A DNA stretch of 8,947 bases from Bryobacteraceae bacterium. Its GTDB lineage: Bacteria > Acidobacteriota > Terriglobia > Bryobacterales > Bryobacteraceae. Location of the stretch: positions 1 to 8,947 of the forward strand of contig JANXXV010000601.1 in assembly GCA_025350445.1 (NCBI GenBank), given 5' to 3'. Below the pieces are notes generated by a model. The model was not told the DNA's origin, did no database searches, and was given only the letters and a program-made list of their open reading frames with translations. Below are positions 1 to 5,543 of the stretch, piece after piece; within the stretch, counting starts at the first letter, position 1, and each line of letters starts with the position of its first letter. The position numbers were made by a program, and so were the translations under genes.

Positions 1-1
1 C

Positions 2-256
2 ACGGAAGTAGAACGCCTGGGTCTGGATTGGGCCTTCACCTTAAAAGAGAACCAGCCCGAGGCGATTGTTAATTCAGCACGAATGGCGTTTCTGGCTCTT
101 CGGCAGGCGTACGACCAGTCTACGAAAACTGGAGCCAGCCATCGGAACTGGTTCCGTTCTCAAACTACTCTCAAGTTACTAGCCGGCAACGTTGCGGACC
201 TTTGGGATCTCGCAACACAACCCGCTGATTATCGGTTTCCTGGCAAGTCCAAGTAA
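2..256 (+). CDS. 3' part of an unrecognised ORF, possibly a transposase remnant
   Basis: The frame is open from the window edge to a TAA at 254-256 and gives 84 residues; the 5' part lies outside the window. Near the N-terminal end it reads LGLDWAFTLKENQPEA. That resembles the F-x-L-K-x-N-Q-P stretch around a catalytic-core strand of several DDE (IS4/ISAs1-like) transposases. The remainder (MAFLALRQAYDQS, then LLAGNVADLWDLA) is not something I recognise. The same frame stays open for about 30 more codons after the TAA (LEKKLEALGTRFRSLFGI), so the TAA may be a nonsense mutation in a longer pseudogene. It converges on the broken dnaE fragment, which fits a rearrangement junction. The transposase idea rests on one short motif and is an inference. 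Confidence 0.4.
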   Translation, partial: TEVERLGLDWAFTLKENQPEAIVNSARMAFLALRQAYDQSTKTGASHRNWFRSQTTLKLLAGNVADLWDLATQPADYRFPGKSK

Positions 257-344
257 CTGGAAAAGAAGCTCGAAGCCTTAGGGACTCGCTTCAGGTCTCT
301 CTTCGGAATCAGGCCGACCCACGTCTCAAAATCTTCCGACGTGT

Positions 345-707
345 TCACCAAAAGGTCGTGTAGTAGAAGCCGTCGAGGTAGCCGGTGGAGACCAGGTTGA
401 TTAGGTTGCGGTAGCCTTCCTGGTTTTCGCAGAGCAGGACGAGGTGGTTATAGCGGTCGGATTCGGTGCGGAGTTTGTGGCCCTTTTGCGAGACGTAGAC
501 TTCGCAGCCGATTACCGGGTGGACGCCTTTGTATTTGGCTGCGTTGTAGAATTCGATGGCGCCGAAGAGGTTGCCATGGTCGGTCATGGCTATGGAGGGC
601 ATCTTTTGCTCGACGACCAGGTCCATTAGCTGGGAGATTTCGCAGGCTCCGTCTAGGAGGGAGTAGTCCGTGTGGCAATGGAGATGGACGAAGGGCGTGG
701 ACGACAT
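345..707 (-). pseudogene. dnaE: N-terminal fragment of DNA polymerase III alpha subunit (PHP domain), truncated
   Basis: The replicative polymerase alpha subunit is normally about 1150 residues. Here only 120 codons remain. The start of the PHP domain is unmistakable: HLHCHTDYSLLDGA at residues 8-21, AMTDHGNLFGAIEFYNAAKY at 40-59, then PVIGCEVYVS and NLVSTGYLDGFYY. After GFYY the family continues with K/R-P-R and the rest of the enzyme. Here the reading changes to TTFW and stops, so the homology breaks at about position 358. The start is taken at the Met of MSSTPF (707) because family proteins begin close to the FVHLHCHTDYS motif. An in-frame ATG at 728 adds MKSVPQN, and neither start has a convincing Shine-Dalgarno. 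The frame stays open far upstream through repeats (to 1475), but that is not dnaE. It cannot encode a functional polymerase; a full copy should exist elsewhere in the genome. Confidence 0.85.
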
Positions 708-743
708 GTTTTGGGGAACCGATTTCATTATCGCAGAGGGGGT

Positions 744-797
744 GGGTGGTGTTTTGCGAAACAAAGCCAATCGGGCGGGCAGTTGGGTTTGTTCGTG
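744..797 (+). repeat. Partial copy of the 112-bp repeat (3' half)
   Basis: It reads ttttgcgaaacaaagccaat, then cgggcgggcagttgggtttg. This matches the last ~54 bases of the 112-bp unit, with a base change in the core and one altered stretch in gagtttggg. It lies immediately upstream (minus-strand sense) of the dnaE fragment's candidate start codons. Confidence 0.65.
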
Positions 798-937
798 CGA
801 ATGCGGGGCGCGGACGCCGCAGGGGCTCGGGTTGCTCGGAGAAAAACATTGGGCCACGATGAATGCGACAAATCGGATAAGACGTGTTTTGGCGAGCCTG
901 GGAGTTCTTTTCCAGCCTCGCGGGAGAGCTACCGCCC

Positions 938-1049
938 GTGCGCGTTTTGTTCGTGCAACAACCAGGGCTGTGCCGCTCCTTTGCGGAGTAGGGGCGGATG
1001 GTGCTTTGCGAAACAGAGCCAATCGGGCGGGAGTTTGGGTTTGATCGTG
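938..1049 (+). repeat. 112-bp dispersed repeat, copy 1
   Basis: This unit aligns without gaps to 1310-1421, with 100 of 112 positions identical by hand count. It begins gtgcgcgttttgtt, contains the hairpin-forming ccgctcctttgcggag in the middle and ends gagtttgggtttgat followed by cgtg. The 3' half recurs alone at 744-797 and, shorter still, around 1098-1126, so the unit is probably composite. Confidence 0.8.
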
Positions 1050-1207
1050 TATTTTTCGAGGCGCGGCCGACTCGCTCAGGCTCCCGGCTCTGCGTGTGGG
1101 ATTTTGCGAAACAGAGCCAATTCGGGTCCGCGTCGGGTTGCTGCGAAAATATTTCGCTGATTGTGGGCTGCCCGGCCTGCGCGTGAGATGGCCTGGTATT
1201 CGCGGAG

Positions 1208-1250
1208 GCGGAACGAGGGCGTTCCGCGCAGACCGGGGGACTGCCCCACC
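1208..1250 (+). repeat. Double-hairpin element, copy A
   Basis: The first stem is GCGGAACG / CGTTCCGC (1208-1215 with 1220-1227), a perfect 8-bp pairing around an AGGG loop. It is followed directly by GCAGACCGGGGGACTGC, an imperfect second stem, and the tail CCCCACC. Layout and tail match the elements at 5109-5151 and 8301-8344, while the first-stem sequence is different. It is palindromic and has no T-run, so it is unlikely to be a classical intrinsic terminator. Confidence 0.7.
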
Positions 1251-1309
1251 TGGCGGGTTTTGAGAACAGTGCACTTTTCGTGTCTCACGGAGGACCTGCG
1301 TAGCGGCCC

Positions 1310-1421
1310 GTGCGCGTTTTGTTTGTGCGAAAACCATCGCTGTACCGCTCCTTTGCGGAGTTGGTGCGGATGGTGTTTTGCGAAACAGAGCCAATCCGGC
1401 GAGAGTTTGGGTTTGATTGTG
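1310..1421 (+). repeat. 112-bp dispersed repeat, copy 2
   Basis: This is the partner of the copy at 938-1049. The 12 differences are all substitutions, mostly C/T and G/A, spread along the unit. That pattern suggests old duplication followed by drift rather than a recent insertion. No flanking target-site duplication could be recognised. Confidence 0.8.
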
Positions 1422-1449
1422 CGAACGGGGTGCGCGTGCGCCACCGAGG

Positions 1450-1610
1450 ATTGGGTTCGATCGTGCAAAAAGCATCGACTTACCGCTCCTTTGCGGGGGT
1501 GGGGCATGGGACTCCCCGCAGCGTCAGGATTGCATGGACGGCGTTCGAGGAGGCTGGGAATTTTGGGGATGTTATTGATTTCGGGCGGGATATTCTTGCA
1601 AGAATTCCGG
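1450..1610 (+). repeat. Longer dispersed repeat, copy 1 (pairs with 2992-3130)
   Basis: Two blocks match the second copy in the same order. The 5' block attgggttcgatcgtgcaaa compares with attgggtttgatcgtgcaaa. The 3' block ttttggggatgttattgatt compares with ttttggggatgttgttgatt and continues through cgggc to gaattc-g. The sequence between the blocks is diverged and differs in length (161 versus 139 bp overall). Confidence 0.65.
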
Positions 1611-1670
1611 TAACGACTTTCAGAACCCGGAACAGATAGATTTTGGAGATTTCGCCGGAGGGGGATCGTT

Positions 1671-1868
1671 ATGCCGAATACTGAGTCAGGCCAACGGGAT
1701 TACCTGTTGGCATCGTTACTGCGTTGTAACGAATGTTCCCGGCACGAATCTTTGGGTGTGTCTGGCGACAATTACCCGAAAGACCTGTCCCCAGCCGGCT
1801 CGCTGTCTGCTTTCCGTGGCCCTGCGGCTGCGCCGAGGACCGCCGCATTCGCACGGATCAGCAGGTGA
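1671..1868 (+). CDS. Weak candidate small ORF, unknown
   Basis: The only positive evidence is a strong Shine-Dalgarno-like GGAGGGGG at 1657-1664, six bases before the ATG, in a region otherwise lacking genes. The 65-residue product begins MPNTESGQRDYLLASLLRCN. Its second half is rich in Pro, Ala and Arg in the way of out-of-frame high-GC DNA. It has no signal peptide, TM segment or motif I recognise, and an inverted repeat sits inside it at 1713-1732. It is more likely a chance ORF or the 5' end of a decayed gene than a working gene. Confidence 0.2.
   Translation: MPNTESGQRDYLLASLLRCNECSRHESLGVSGDNYPKDLSPAGSLSAFRGPAAAPRTAAFARISR
1713..1732. repeat. Perfect 7-bp inverted repeat
   Basis: TCGTTAC and GTAACGA flank the six-base loop TGCGTT. 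It could be an operator-like palindrome or a small hairpin. Nothing around it identifies a role, and a stem of this length can arise by chance in a window of this size. Confidence 0.4.
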
Positions 1869-2498
1869 TTGGATGCTCGCTCGTTCTGACGGCGCGGTGG
1901 ACTTCGGCGTGGAATCGACTCTGGAGACTGGCCACGAAAGCATAAGGCGATTCCCAGCGCATTCCCCAGCCACCGCTTGCCTCTTCCATCGAGCGTCTCA
2001 GAATTTTCAATGGCCTGAAGTAGCCTGCCGTAGCCTGCCGTGAAAGTCTGGCGGCATCGGCCCGATCGCCTCCAGGGAGCCGCGACTGGAATCGACGGTT
2101 CATTTGTAATGTTAAATCTCAAAGCGGCTATCGGGTGGAATGGCGGACGTGACACTGGAATTGACGAGGTTTCCCGCAGGCGTACAGGCTCTCCCGCAAG
2201 AACAGACCAATTTATCGTATCCGGAAAAATACGACGGGTTATCGCAATTCAAAAGATGACGCGTGCGCTGAAACGTGGTTCCGACGGGACGGTTTATGTG
2301 TGGAATTTCGACTGATGCCGGAGAGGTGGCGGGACAAGGGGATGGTGAATTTTCGGTGATTCCCGTTTCTACTTCTCACCGATAATTCAGTAGCGGGTTG
2401 CAATGCAAAGCCGAGACCGAGGCGTCCGCCGACCAGGCGCGCACATCATGCCGCGGTTGACCGACATTCGTTTGAGCGCCGTCGTCCTATCGTTCCAC
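1869..2498. other. Gene-poor stretch
   Basis: No frame on either strand gives a protein I recognise. Open frames here (for example plus 2040-2315, ending GTVYVWNFD, and minus 1772-2155) lack start signals and domain features. Small structures seen are a 10-bp tandem duplication tagcctgccg around 2021-2040 and an inverted repeat at 2347-2388. The composition is consistent with decayed intergenic DNA. Confidence 0.5.
2347..2388. repeat. 13-bp near-perfect inverted repeat (stem-loop)
   Basis: The arm GAATTTTCGGTGA (2347-2359) pairs with TCACCGATAATTC (2376-2388) at 12 of 13 positions across a 16-base loop. One more A-T pair lies outside at 2346/2389. The stem is A/T-rich at its base and has no run of T after it on either strand, so it is not a standard terminator. 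It lies about 110 bp beyond the 3' end of the small minus-strand gene at 2499-2675. Confidence 0.55.
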
Positions 2499-2675
2499 TC
2501 AGGGTTGCGGACGGGTTTTCCGGATGATCGCGTCGTAGGCCAATGCCTCTTGGTTCCTGAATCTGTGCGTTTTGCCGTTCCTGAAAAATACGGTGATTTG
2601 GAGGTTTCCGTATTGGTCTTTGGCCCGATTGTTGGTTCGAACGTCAAGCTGGTTGATTTCTTCCGGCGCAGGCAT
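2499..2675 (-). CDS. Small hypothetical protein, 58 aa
   Basis: The minus-strand ORF has an ATG at 2675 and a TGA at 2499-2501. An in-frame TAG upstream fixes the ATG as the only usable start. The product reads like a real soluble protein rather than repeat translation: MPAPEEINQLDV near the start, QYGNLQITVFFRNGKTHRF in the middle (two likely beta strands around an N-G turn) and NQEALAYDAIIRKTRP at the end. I do not recognise the family. A TAAAAT hexamer ends about seven bases before the ATG, and there is no clear Shine-Dalgarno, so a leaderless transcript is conceivable. It stands alone, with no neighbour on the same strand close enough to form an operon. The call depends on amino-acid plausibility only. 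Confidence 0.45.
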   Translation of the reverse strand: MPAPEEINQLDVRTNNRAKDQYGNLQITVFFRNGKTHRFRNQEALAYDAIIRKTRPQP

Positions 2676-3172
2676 GTCTAATTTTACACTCTGTATGTCC
2701 GGCTACCGTTCATGTTCTTCAAGTCGATCTGCCGGCGCCGGGTCGCATTCCAGGTTTGAATGGGTACACAGTAGCAAAAGCGGCGCCTGTTTGGAGCGTA
2801 CTTTCTTGCTTCTTTGCAAACTATCTGTTTATAACAACGTGGGATGGGATGGCTTGTGGGGCTCGACGTGACTTCCTGGTACTTGGGTCTATAACTTATC
2901 GATTCGTGGTAGTCATTTGGGGACCAAATGGACCATCTGGACGAACTTGCGATCCTTTTCCGGCACCTCGATTGCACCCGGAAAACCGGGAATTGGGTTT
3001 GATCGTGCAAAAACCATTGCCCTACCCTTCCTCCGCAGAGTTGGGAATCGTGCTCTCGGCAGGTTTGTGCCCGCTGGAAGTTTTGGGGATGTTGTTGATT
3101 ACGGGCTAGATTGCGTTGCGCGAATTCGGGGCACGGCGGTGCGCTTAGATGGAGGGCTGGTAGGATGGATCG
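2676..3172. other. Intergenic stretch, relatively AT-rich, with one dispersed repeat
   Basis: No convincing coding frame was seen on either strand. The first half (about 2676-2930) is visibly richer in A and T than its surroundings, which may mean promoter-bearing or foreign DNA. The second half carries a copy of the longer dispersed repeat (2992-3130), which runs to within about 40 bases of the next start codon. A minus-strand open frame through the whole region (2684-3259) is explained partly by the repeat. Confidence 0.5.
2992..3130 (+). repeat. Longer dispersed repeat, copy 2
   Basis: It matches 1450-1610 in two ordered blocks: attgggtttgatcgtgcaaa at the left and ttttggggatgttgttgatt through gcgaattcggg at the right. 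In this copy the ccgctcctttgcgg module is degraded to cccttcctccgcagag. Its right end lies about 40 bases before the start codon at 3173, so the promoter of that gene must lie in or next to the repeat. Confidence 0.65.
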
Positions 3173-3553
3173 ATGGTCGAGGGCTTGCGGTCGCGCATGT
3201 GGTGGATGCTCTGCCTTGTTGGCATCGTGGCGGTCGGAATCCTTTCGCGCGTCGTTCATACGGGTCTGGTGATTTTTGACAAGTACCTGGGTGACGCCTT
3301 GTACGCGGCGATGGTCTACGCGATTTTACGGCTGATTTGGAGAACGGCGGCGGTGGCGATGGCCGCGATGGTTTTGATGACCGTCATCGAGTTGTTCCAA
3401 CTCACGATGATTCCGGCGCGCATGCTGACTAACGAGCATTCAATTGTGCGGATCTGTGCACGATTGTTAGGGACGGAGTTCAGTTTCCCGGATCTACTTG
3501 CGTATGGCGTGGGCATCGCGTGCATTTGTCTGGTGGATTCTTCGAAGGCTTGA
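3173..3553 (+). CDS. DUF2809-type small integral membrane protein
   Basis: The 126-residue protein is close to the usual size of the DUF2809 family, whose biochemical role is unknown. Four hydrophobic segments are visible at about residues 9-26, 38-56, 57-77 and 104-122. Family-like landmarks are FDKYLGDALYAAMVYAILRL (35-54), TVIELFQL (70-77) and LLGTEFSFPDLLAYGVGI (98-115). Charged residues inside or next to the helices (D, E, D) are typical of this family and suggest a functional membrane site. The ATG at 3173 follows AGGA at 3162-3165 with seven bases of spacing. The in-frame ATG at 3149 is closed by a TAG. It appears monocistronic, since the next gene downstream is over 200 bp away and broken. 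The frame is intact, with no sign of decay. Confidence 0.8.
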   Translation: MVEGLRSRMWWMLCLVGIVAVGILSRVVHTGLVIFDKYLGDALYAAMVYAILRLIWRTAAVAMAAMVLMTVIELFQLTMIPARMLTNEHSIVRICARLLGTEFSFPDLLAYGVGIACICLVDSSKA

Positions 3554-3635
3554 AGGGTCAGCAGGAAACCAGGGTCCAACAGGCAGGCCTACGGCCGTCT
3601 TTATGAGGGCATCGGAGCTGGATGAGCTGTGAGAA

Positions 3636-3668
3636 AGGCCGACGTTTTCATGTCTTGCGGGTCGGCCT
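3636..3668 (+). repeat. 8-bp GC-rich stem with 17-base loop, downstream of the DUF2809 gene
   Basis: AGGCCGAC at 3636-3643 pairs perfectly with GTCGGCCT at 3661-3668. It is about 80 bases past the stop codon at 3553 and could contribute to 3'-end formation, but it lacks the T-run of an intrinsic terminator. Confidence 0.4.
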
Positions 3669-3680
3669 GTGTCACGGAGG

Positions 3681-3714
3681 CGGCACGAGGACGTGCCGTG
3701 CTGGCCAGGGGGCC
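3681..3714 (+). repeat. Two-stem palindromic element, diverged relative of the double-hairpin family
   Basis: CGGCACG and CGTGCCG enclose an AGGA loop, a perfect 7-bp stem. A short GGCC / GGCC stem with an AGGG loop follows at 3703-3714. Loop type and tandem arrangement match elements A-C, but the GCAGAC and CCCCACC blocks are missing, so membership in the same family is tentative. Confidence 0.5.
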
Positions 3715-3776
3715 CAATGTGCTTCGGAAGTGAAGGCTAAAGCCTGTAATGGGGATGTAATGCGGTAAAGATCGCT

Positions 3777-4010
3777 ATGCTTACGGTGCGGCAACATCAG
3801 TAGTCGGGAAATCCGGAAACGGTTTGGCCTGCGGGAAGGAGACCGCCTGGAGTTATAAACGAAGGCCGGGTCATCATCATTCGGCCTGCGCGCGGCACCC
3901 CTAATCTTTTCGGGATTTATGCGGGCGCACCGCAAGCCTTTCCGAAAGGGCGGTATGAGATCAATGCATCGGTGAGACGCCCCCGCGACGATGATCAGGC
4001 CGGGGAGTGA
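3777..4010 (+). pseudogene. vapB: Broken AbrB-fold antitoxin of a VapBC pair
   Basis: VapB antitoxins of this type use an AbrB/SpoVT-like swapped-hairpin domain to bind their own promoter and a C-terminal tail to block the toxin. The pieces are in order but in shifting frames. MLTV occurs at 3777. A second frame gives NISSREIRKRFGLREGDRLE from 3793 to a TAA at 3856. A third frame gives VINEGRVIIIRPARGTPN and then GRYEINASVRRPRDDDQAGE, ending with the TGA at 4008-4010. Between ISS and REIRKRFG the usual K-G-Q-V-x-I-P block is absent, so a short internal deletion is likely in addition to the frameshifts. The TGA overlaps the toxin's GTG (GTGA), which is classic toxin-antitoxin coupling. No functional antitoxin can be made. 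Confidence 0.75.
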
Positions 4011-4421
4011 GGACTGCGATCGATACCAAGAGCCTGTCGGCCTCGTGGTCTGCTGAACCGTTGACGTCAGAGGCTGCCCGGTTGTTGGGAAGGGCTCATC
4101 GCGAGGGTGGTCTGGTGATCCGCAGGGCAGTTTATTGCGAATTGCTTGCCTATCCGAAGATAACCGGGAGTTTCGTGGTGGCTTTCTTGCCGAGACGCAA
4201 ATCGTGGTGGATTTTGATCTGGATGACGCCATTTGGCGTGAGGCAGTACAAACTTTTGCCGGATATGCGGAGCGGGGCAGGCAGTCCGGGGTTGTAAGGC
4301 GCGCCGGTTTCCGGGTGACTTTTTCATAGGAGCGCATGCGTAGTTGCGACCCGATCAGTTGTTGACGTTGGATGCCGGGCGGTACCGGATGGCATTTCCA
4401 TTCCTTCGGACTTTGCCGTAA
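4007..4421 (+). pseudogene. vapC: Broken VapC-type PIN-domain toxin
   Basis: VapC toxins are PIN-domain ribonucleases that cut tRNA or rRNA using a cluster of acidic residues and Mg2+. Three frames must be joined. From the GTG at 4007: VRTAIDTKSLSASWSAEP, then REGGLVIRRAVYCELLAYPK and FVVAFL. From about 4177: AETQIVVDFDLDDAIWREAV and TFAGYAER. From about 4300: RRFPGDFFIGAHA, a TAG at 4341, then LRPDQLLTLDAGRYRMAFPF, ending with TAA at 4419-4421. The PIN acidic positions (D of AIDT, E of CELL, D of GDFF, D of LLTLD) can all still be read. The Asn usual after AIDT is Lys. At least two frameshifts and one nonsense codon make it inactive. The reconstructed ~138 codons match the usual VapC length. 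Confidence 0.8.
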
Positions 4422-4467
4422 GTATCAACTGGCATCCTACATGCTGGAGGATATTTGGAGAATCATT

Positions 4468-5097
4468 ATGACGAACTTACGCTATGTAGCGGCGCTTACG
4501 GTAGTATTTGGGGTAAGCGCGTGGGCTCAACAAGATAGGGTACCATCCGGCACAGAGATCACGGTTCGAACCAACGGCAGGATCGAAGCTAAGAACACCA
4601 ATCAAGGAAGAATCTACAACGCGGTGGTGGATCGGGACGTTCGGGATGGATCCGGGAATGTGGTGATTCGCCGCGGCGCCGATGCCGAATTGATTGTCCG
4701 CAGCACTTCCAATCGGGAATTGCAGCTTGATCTGGAATCGGTGAGCGTGGATGGGCGGCGGTATGTTGTGAGTACTACGGATGAGGTGATTTCATCGCAA
4801 GGTAACGACAAAGACGGCGTGGGCGCCAACCAACGTACGGCGAAATATACCGGAGGCGGGGCTGTTATCGGTAGCATCATCGGCGCCATTGCGGGGGGCG
4901 GGAAGGGTGCTGCTATCGGCGCGCTTGCAGGTGGCGGAGCGGGTGCTATTGGCCAAACGGCTACGCGGGGCCGTCAGGTGAGTGTGCCGGCTGAATCGCT
5001 GCTTACTTTCCGGTTGGATCGGCCTTTGCGAGTGGGTGAAGCGGATCGCGGTCGAGATCGGAACGGCGCGCATTATCACGATTACAGTAAGCGGTAG
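4468..5097 (+). CDS. Secreted glycine-zipper protein of unknown function
   Basis: This gene encodes a 209-residue protein with a clear signal peptide, MTNLRYVAALTVVFGVSAWA, predicted to be cut before QQDR. The mature part starts VPSGTEITVRTNGRIEAKN, a beta-rich segment; the V-P-x-G-T opening recurs in many acidobacterial envelope proteins. A domain of alternating charged strands follows. Then comes a glycine-zipper stretch at about 127-165 (GGGAVIGSIIGAIAGGG, GAAIGALAGGGAGAIG), which could pack against a membrane or form oligomers. The last part is VSVPAESLLTFRLDRPLRV and a polar His/Arg-rich tail. The ATG at 4468 is chosen over the earlier in-frame ATG at 4372. It has GGAG at 4457-4460 with seven bases of spacing and starts the signal peptide exactly, while the upstream codons are remains of the PIN toxin. 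The job is likely in the periplasm or outer membrane. It is convergent with the minus-strand operon. Confidence 0.8.
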   Translation: MTNLRYVAALTVVFGVSAWAQQDRVPSGTEITVRTNGRIEAKNTNQGRIYNAVVDRDVRDGSGNVVIRRGADAELIVRSTSNRELQLDLESVSVDGRRYVVSTTDEVISSQGNDKDGVGANQRTAKYTGGGAVIGSIIGAIAGGGKGAAIGALAGGGAGAIGQTATRGRQVSVPAESLLTFRLDRPLRVGEADRGRDRNGAHYHDYSKR

Positions 5098-5338
5098 AGT
5101 TAGAAGTGAACGGACCGGGGGTCCGTTGCAGACGAGGGCGCCCGCCCCACCAGTCCGGATTTGGGAATACTCGGTATGTGCTTGAGTCTGGTGGGTACGG
5201 TCTTGTAGAATTTCGTGTGGCTGGCGCATTGAACCGTCGTCCCGCGCAGTCCACGGGGGACCGACTCAGCCCAGATGCTGCCAGAGCAATTACCTGAGTG
5301 AAGCACATACCCAACTTGGGAATTTCCGGTTGGTTTGG
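5098..5338. other. Intergenic region between convergent genes
   Basis: It holds the double-hairpin element B (5109-5151), starting 12 bases after the stop at 5097. Around 5238-5265 is a weaker G-rich palindrome (GTCC-acggg-GGAC followed by gactcagccc) that may be a diverged relative. No open frame here looks coding. The position between two converging transcripts suits a role in 3'-end formation or mRNA protection, but no T-run is present. Confidence 0.5.
5109..5151 (+). repeat. Double-hairpin element, copy B
   Basis: AACGGACC (5109-5116) pairs perfectly with GGTCCGTT (5120-5127) around a GGG loop. It is followed directly by GCAGACGAGGGCGCCCGC, whose arms pair with two A-C mismatches, and by the CCCCACC tail. 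The order and tail are the same as copies A and C with a different first stem. It lies just downstream of the glycine-zipper gene. Confidence 0.75.
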
Positions 5339-5530
5339 TTATTCCAGGTAACCTAGGCCTTTTAGTTTGCGGGCGATTTCCTCATCCGATTCGCTTTCTT
5401 CGAACACGGCTAGTTCCTTTTCGAGGACGTGTTCTACGAATTCTTCGGGCGAGCTATAGCCGCCGGCCTCTGAACACTTCTTTACCTTGGCCCAGAGATC
5501 TTTGTTTATTTTGATGGTTGGTTTCAGCAT
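5339..5530 (-). CDS. Small ribbon-helix-helix-like protein, last gene of the phosphatase operon
   Basis: The product has 63 residues. The first 45 fit a ribbon-helix-helix pattern: strand PTIKIN, helix KDLWAKVKKCSEAGG, turn YSSPEEF, helix VEHVLEKEL. This suggests a dimeric DNA-binding or protein-binding module. An acidic linker (FEESESDEE) leads to the tail IARKLKGLGYLE; LxxLGY-type tails also occur at the ends of other acidobacterial and planctomycete proteins of the sulfatase/phosphatase neighbourhood (my recollection, not checked). It starts 13 bases after the stop of the three-TM gene on the same strand, so it is very likely co-transcribed. The Shine-Dalgarno is weak (GAGA about ten bases upstream). 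It could be an operon regulator or an accessory protein. A DNA-binding role is not shown by the sequence alone. Confidence 0.7.
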   Translation of the reverse strand: MLKPTIKINKDLWAKVKKCSEAGGYSSPEEFVEHVLEKELAVFEESESDEEIARKLKGLGYLE

Positions 5531-5543
5531 GGCTTAGGAAATC

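Larger units (their letters stand above)
730..1640. repeat. Interspersed-repeat cluster without a recognisable gene
   Basis: These 900 bp upstream of the dnaE fragment are built from imperfect copies of a few modules. One core is gcgaaacagagccaat, seen at about 756, 1008, 1106 and 1380. A second is ccgctcctttgcgg, itself a short inverted repeat, at about 973, 1345 and 1483. Copies differ by scattered substitutions and the spacing is irregular, so this is neither a CRISPR array nor a simple tandem repeat. Read on the minus strand the copies yield recurring peptide strings such as LALFRKTPSAPTPQRSG, which makes long open frames that look coding but are repeat translations. No conserved protein domain, tRNA or promoter was seen. 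Confidence 0.75.
3554..3776. other. Hairpin-rich intergenic spacer
   Basis: No gene was seen here. There are three short inverted repeats: AGGCCGAC/GTCGGCCT (3636-3668), the two-stem unit at 3681-3714, and AGGCT-AA-AGCCT at 3734-3745. The last two resemble dispersed intergenic palindromes more than terminators, since none is followed by a T-run. Confidence 0.55.

Noticed and set aside
728..1475. Minus-strand open frame upstream of dnaE as a real N-terminal extension
   Set aside because: It is made of translated dispersed repeats, and DnaE proteins start a few residues before the HLHCHTDYS motif.
730..1640. CRISPR array or integron cassette array
   Set aside because: Unit spacing is irregular, units are diverged, and no cas genes, integrase or attC-like sites were seen.
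1772..2155. 127-aa minus-strand ORF
   Set aside because: Arg/Pro/Ser-rich composition typical of non-coding GC-rich DNA; no start signal or known motif.
2684..3259. 191-aa minus-strand ORF
   Set aside because: Part is the dispersed repeat, it overlaps the start of the DUF2809 gene, and it has no recognisable domain or ribosome-binding site.
4007..4297. 96-aa plus-strand ORF as an intact small gene
   Set aside because: Only its first ~60 codons match the PIN toxin; the rest is out-of-frame reading after a frameshift.
4372..4467. Upstream ATG of the glycine-zipper gene
   Set aside because: The extra codons are the 3' end of the VapC relic read in another frame, and the ATG at 4468 has the Shine-Dalgarno and begins a proper signal peptide.
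5109..5151. Standard intrinsic terminator
   Set aside because: The stem is strong but no T-run follows on either strand, and the same layout occurs in non-terminal positions.
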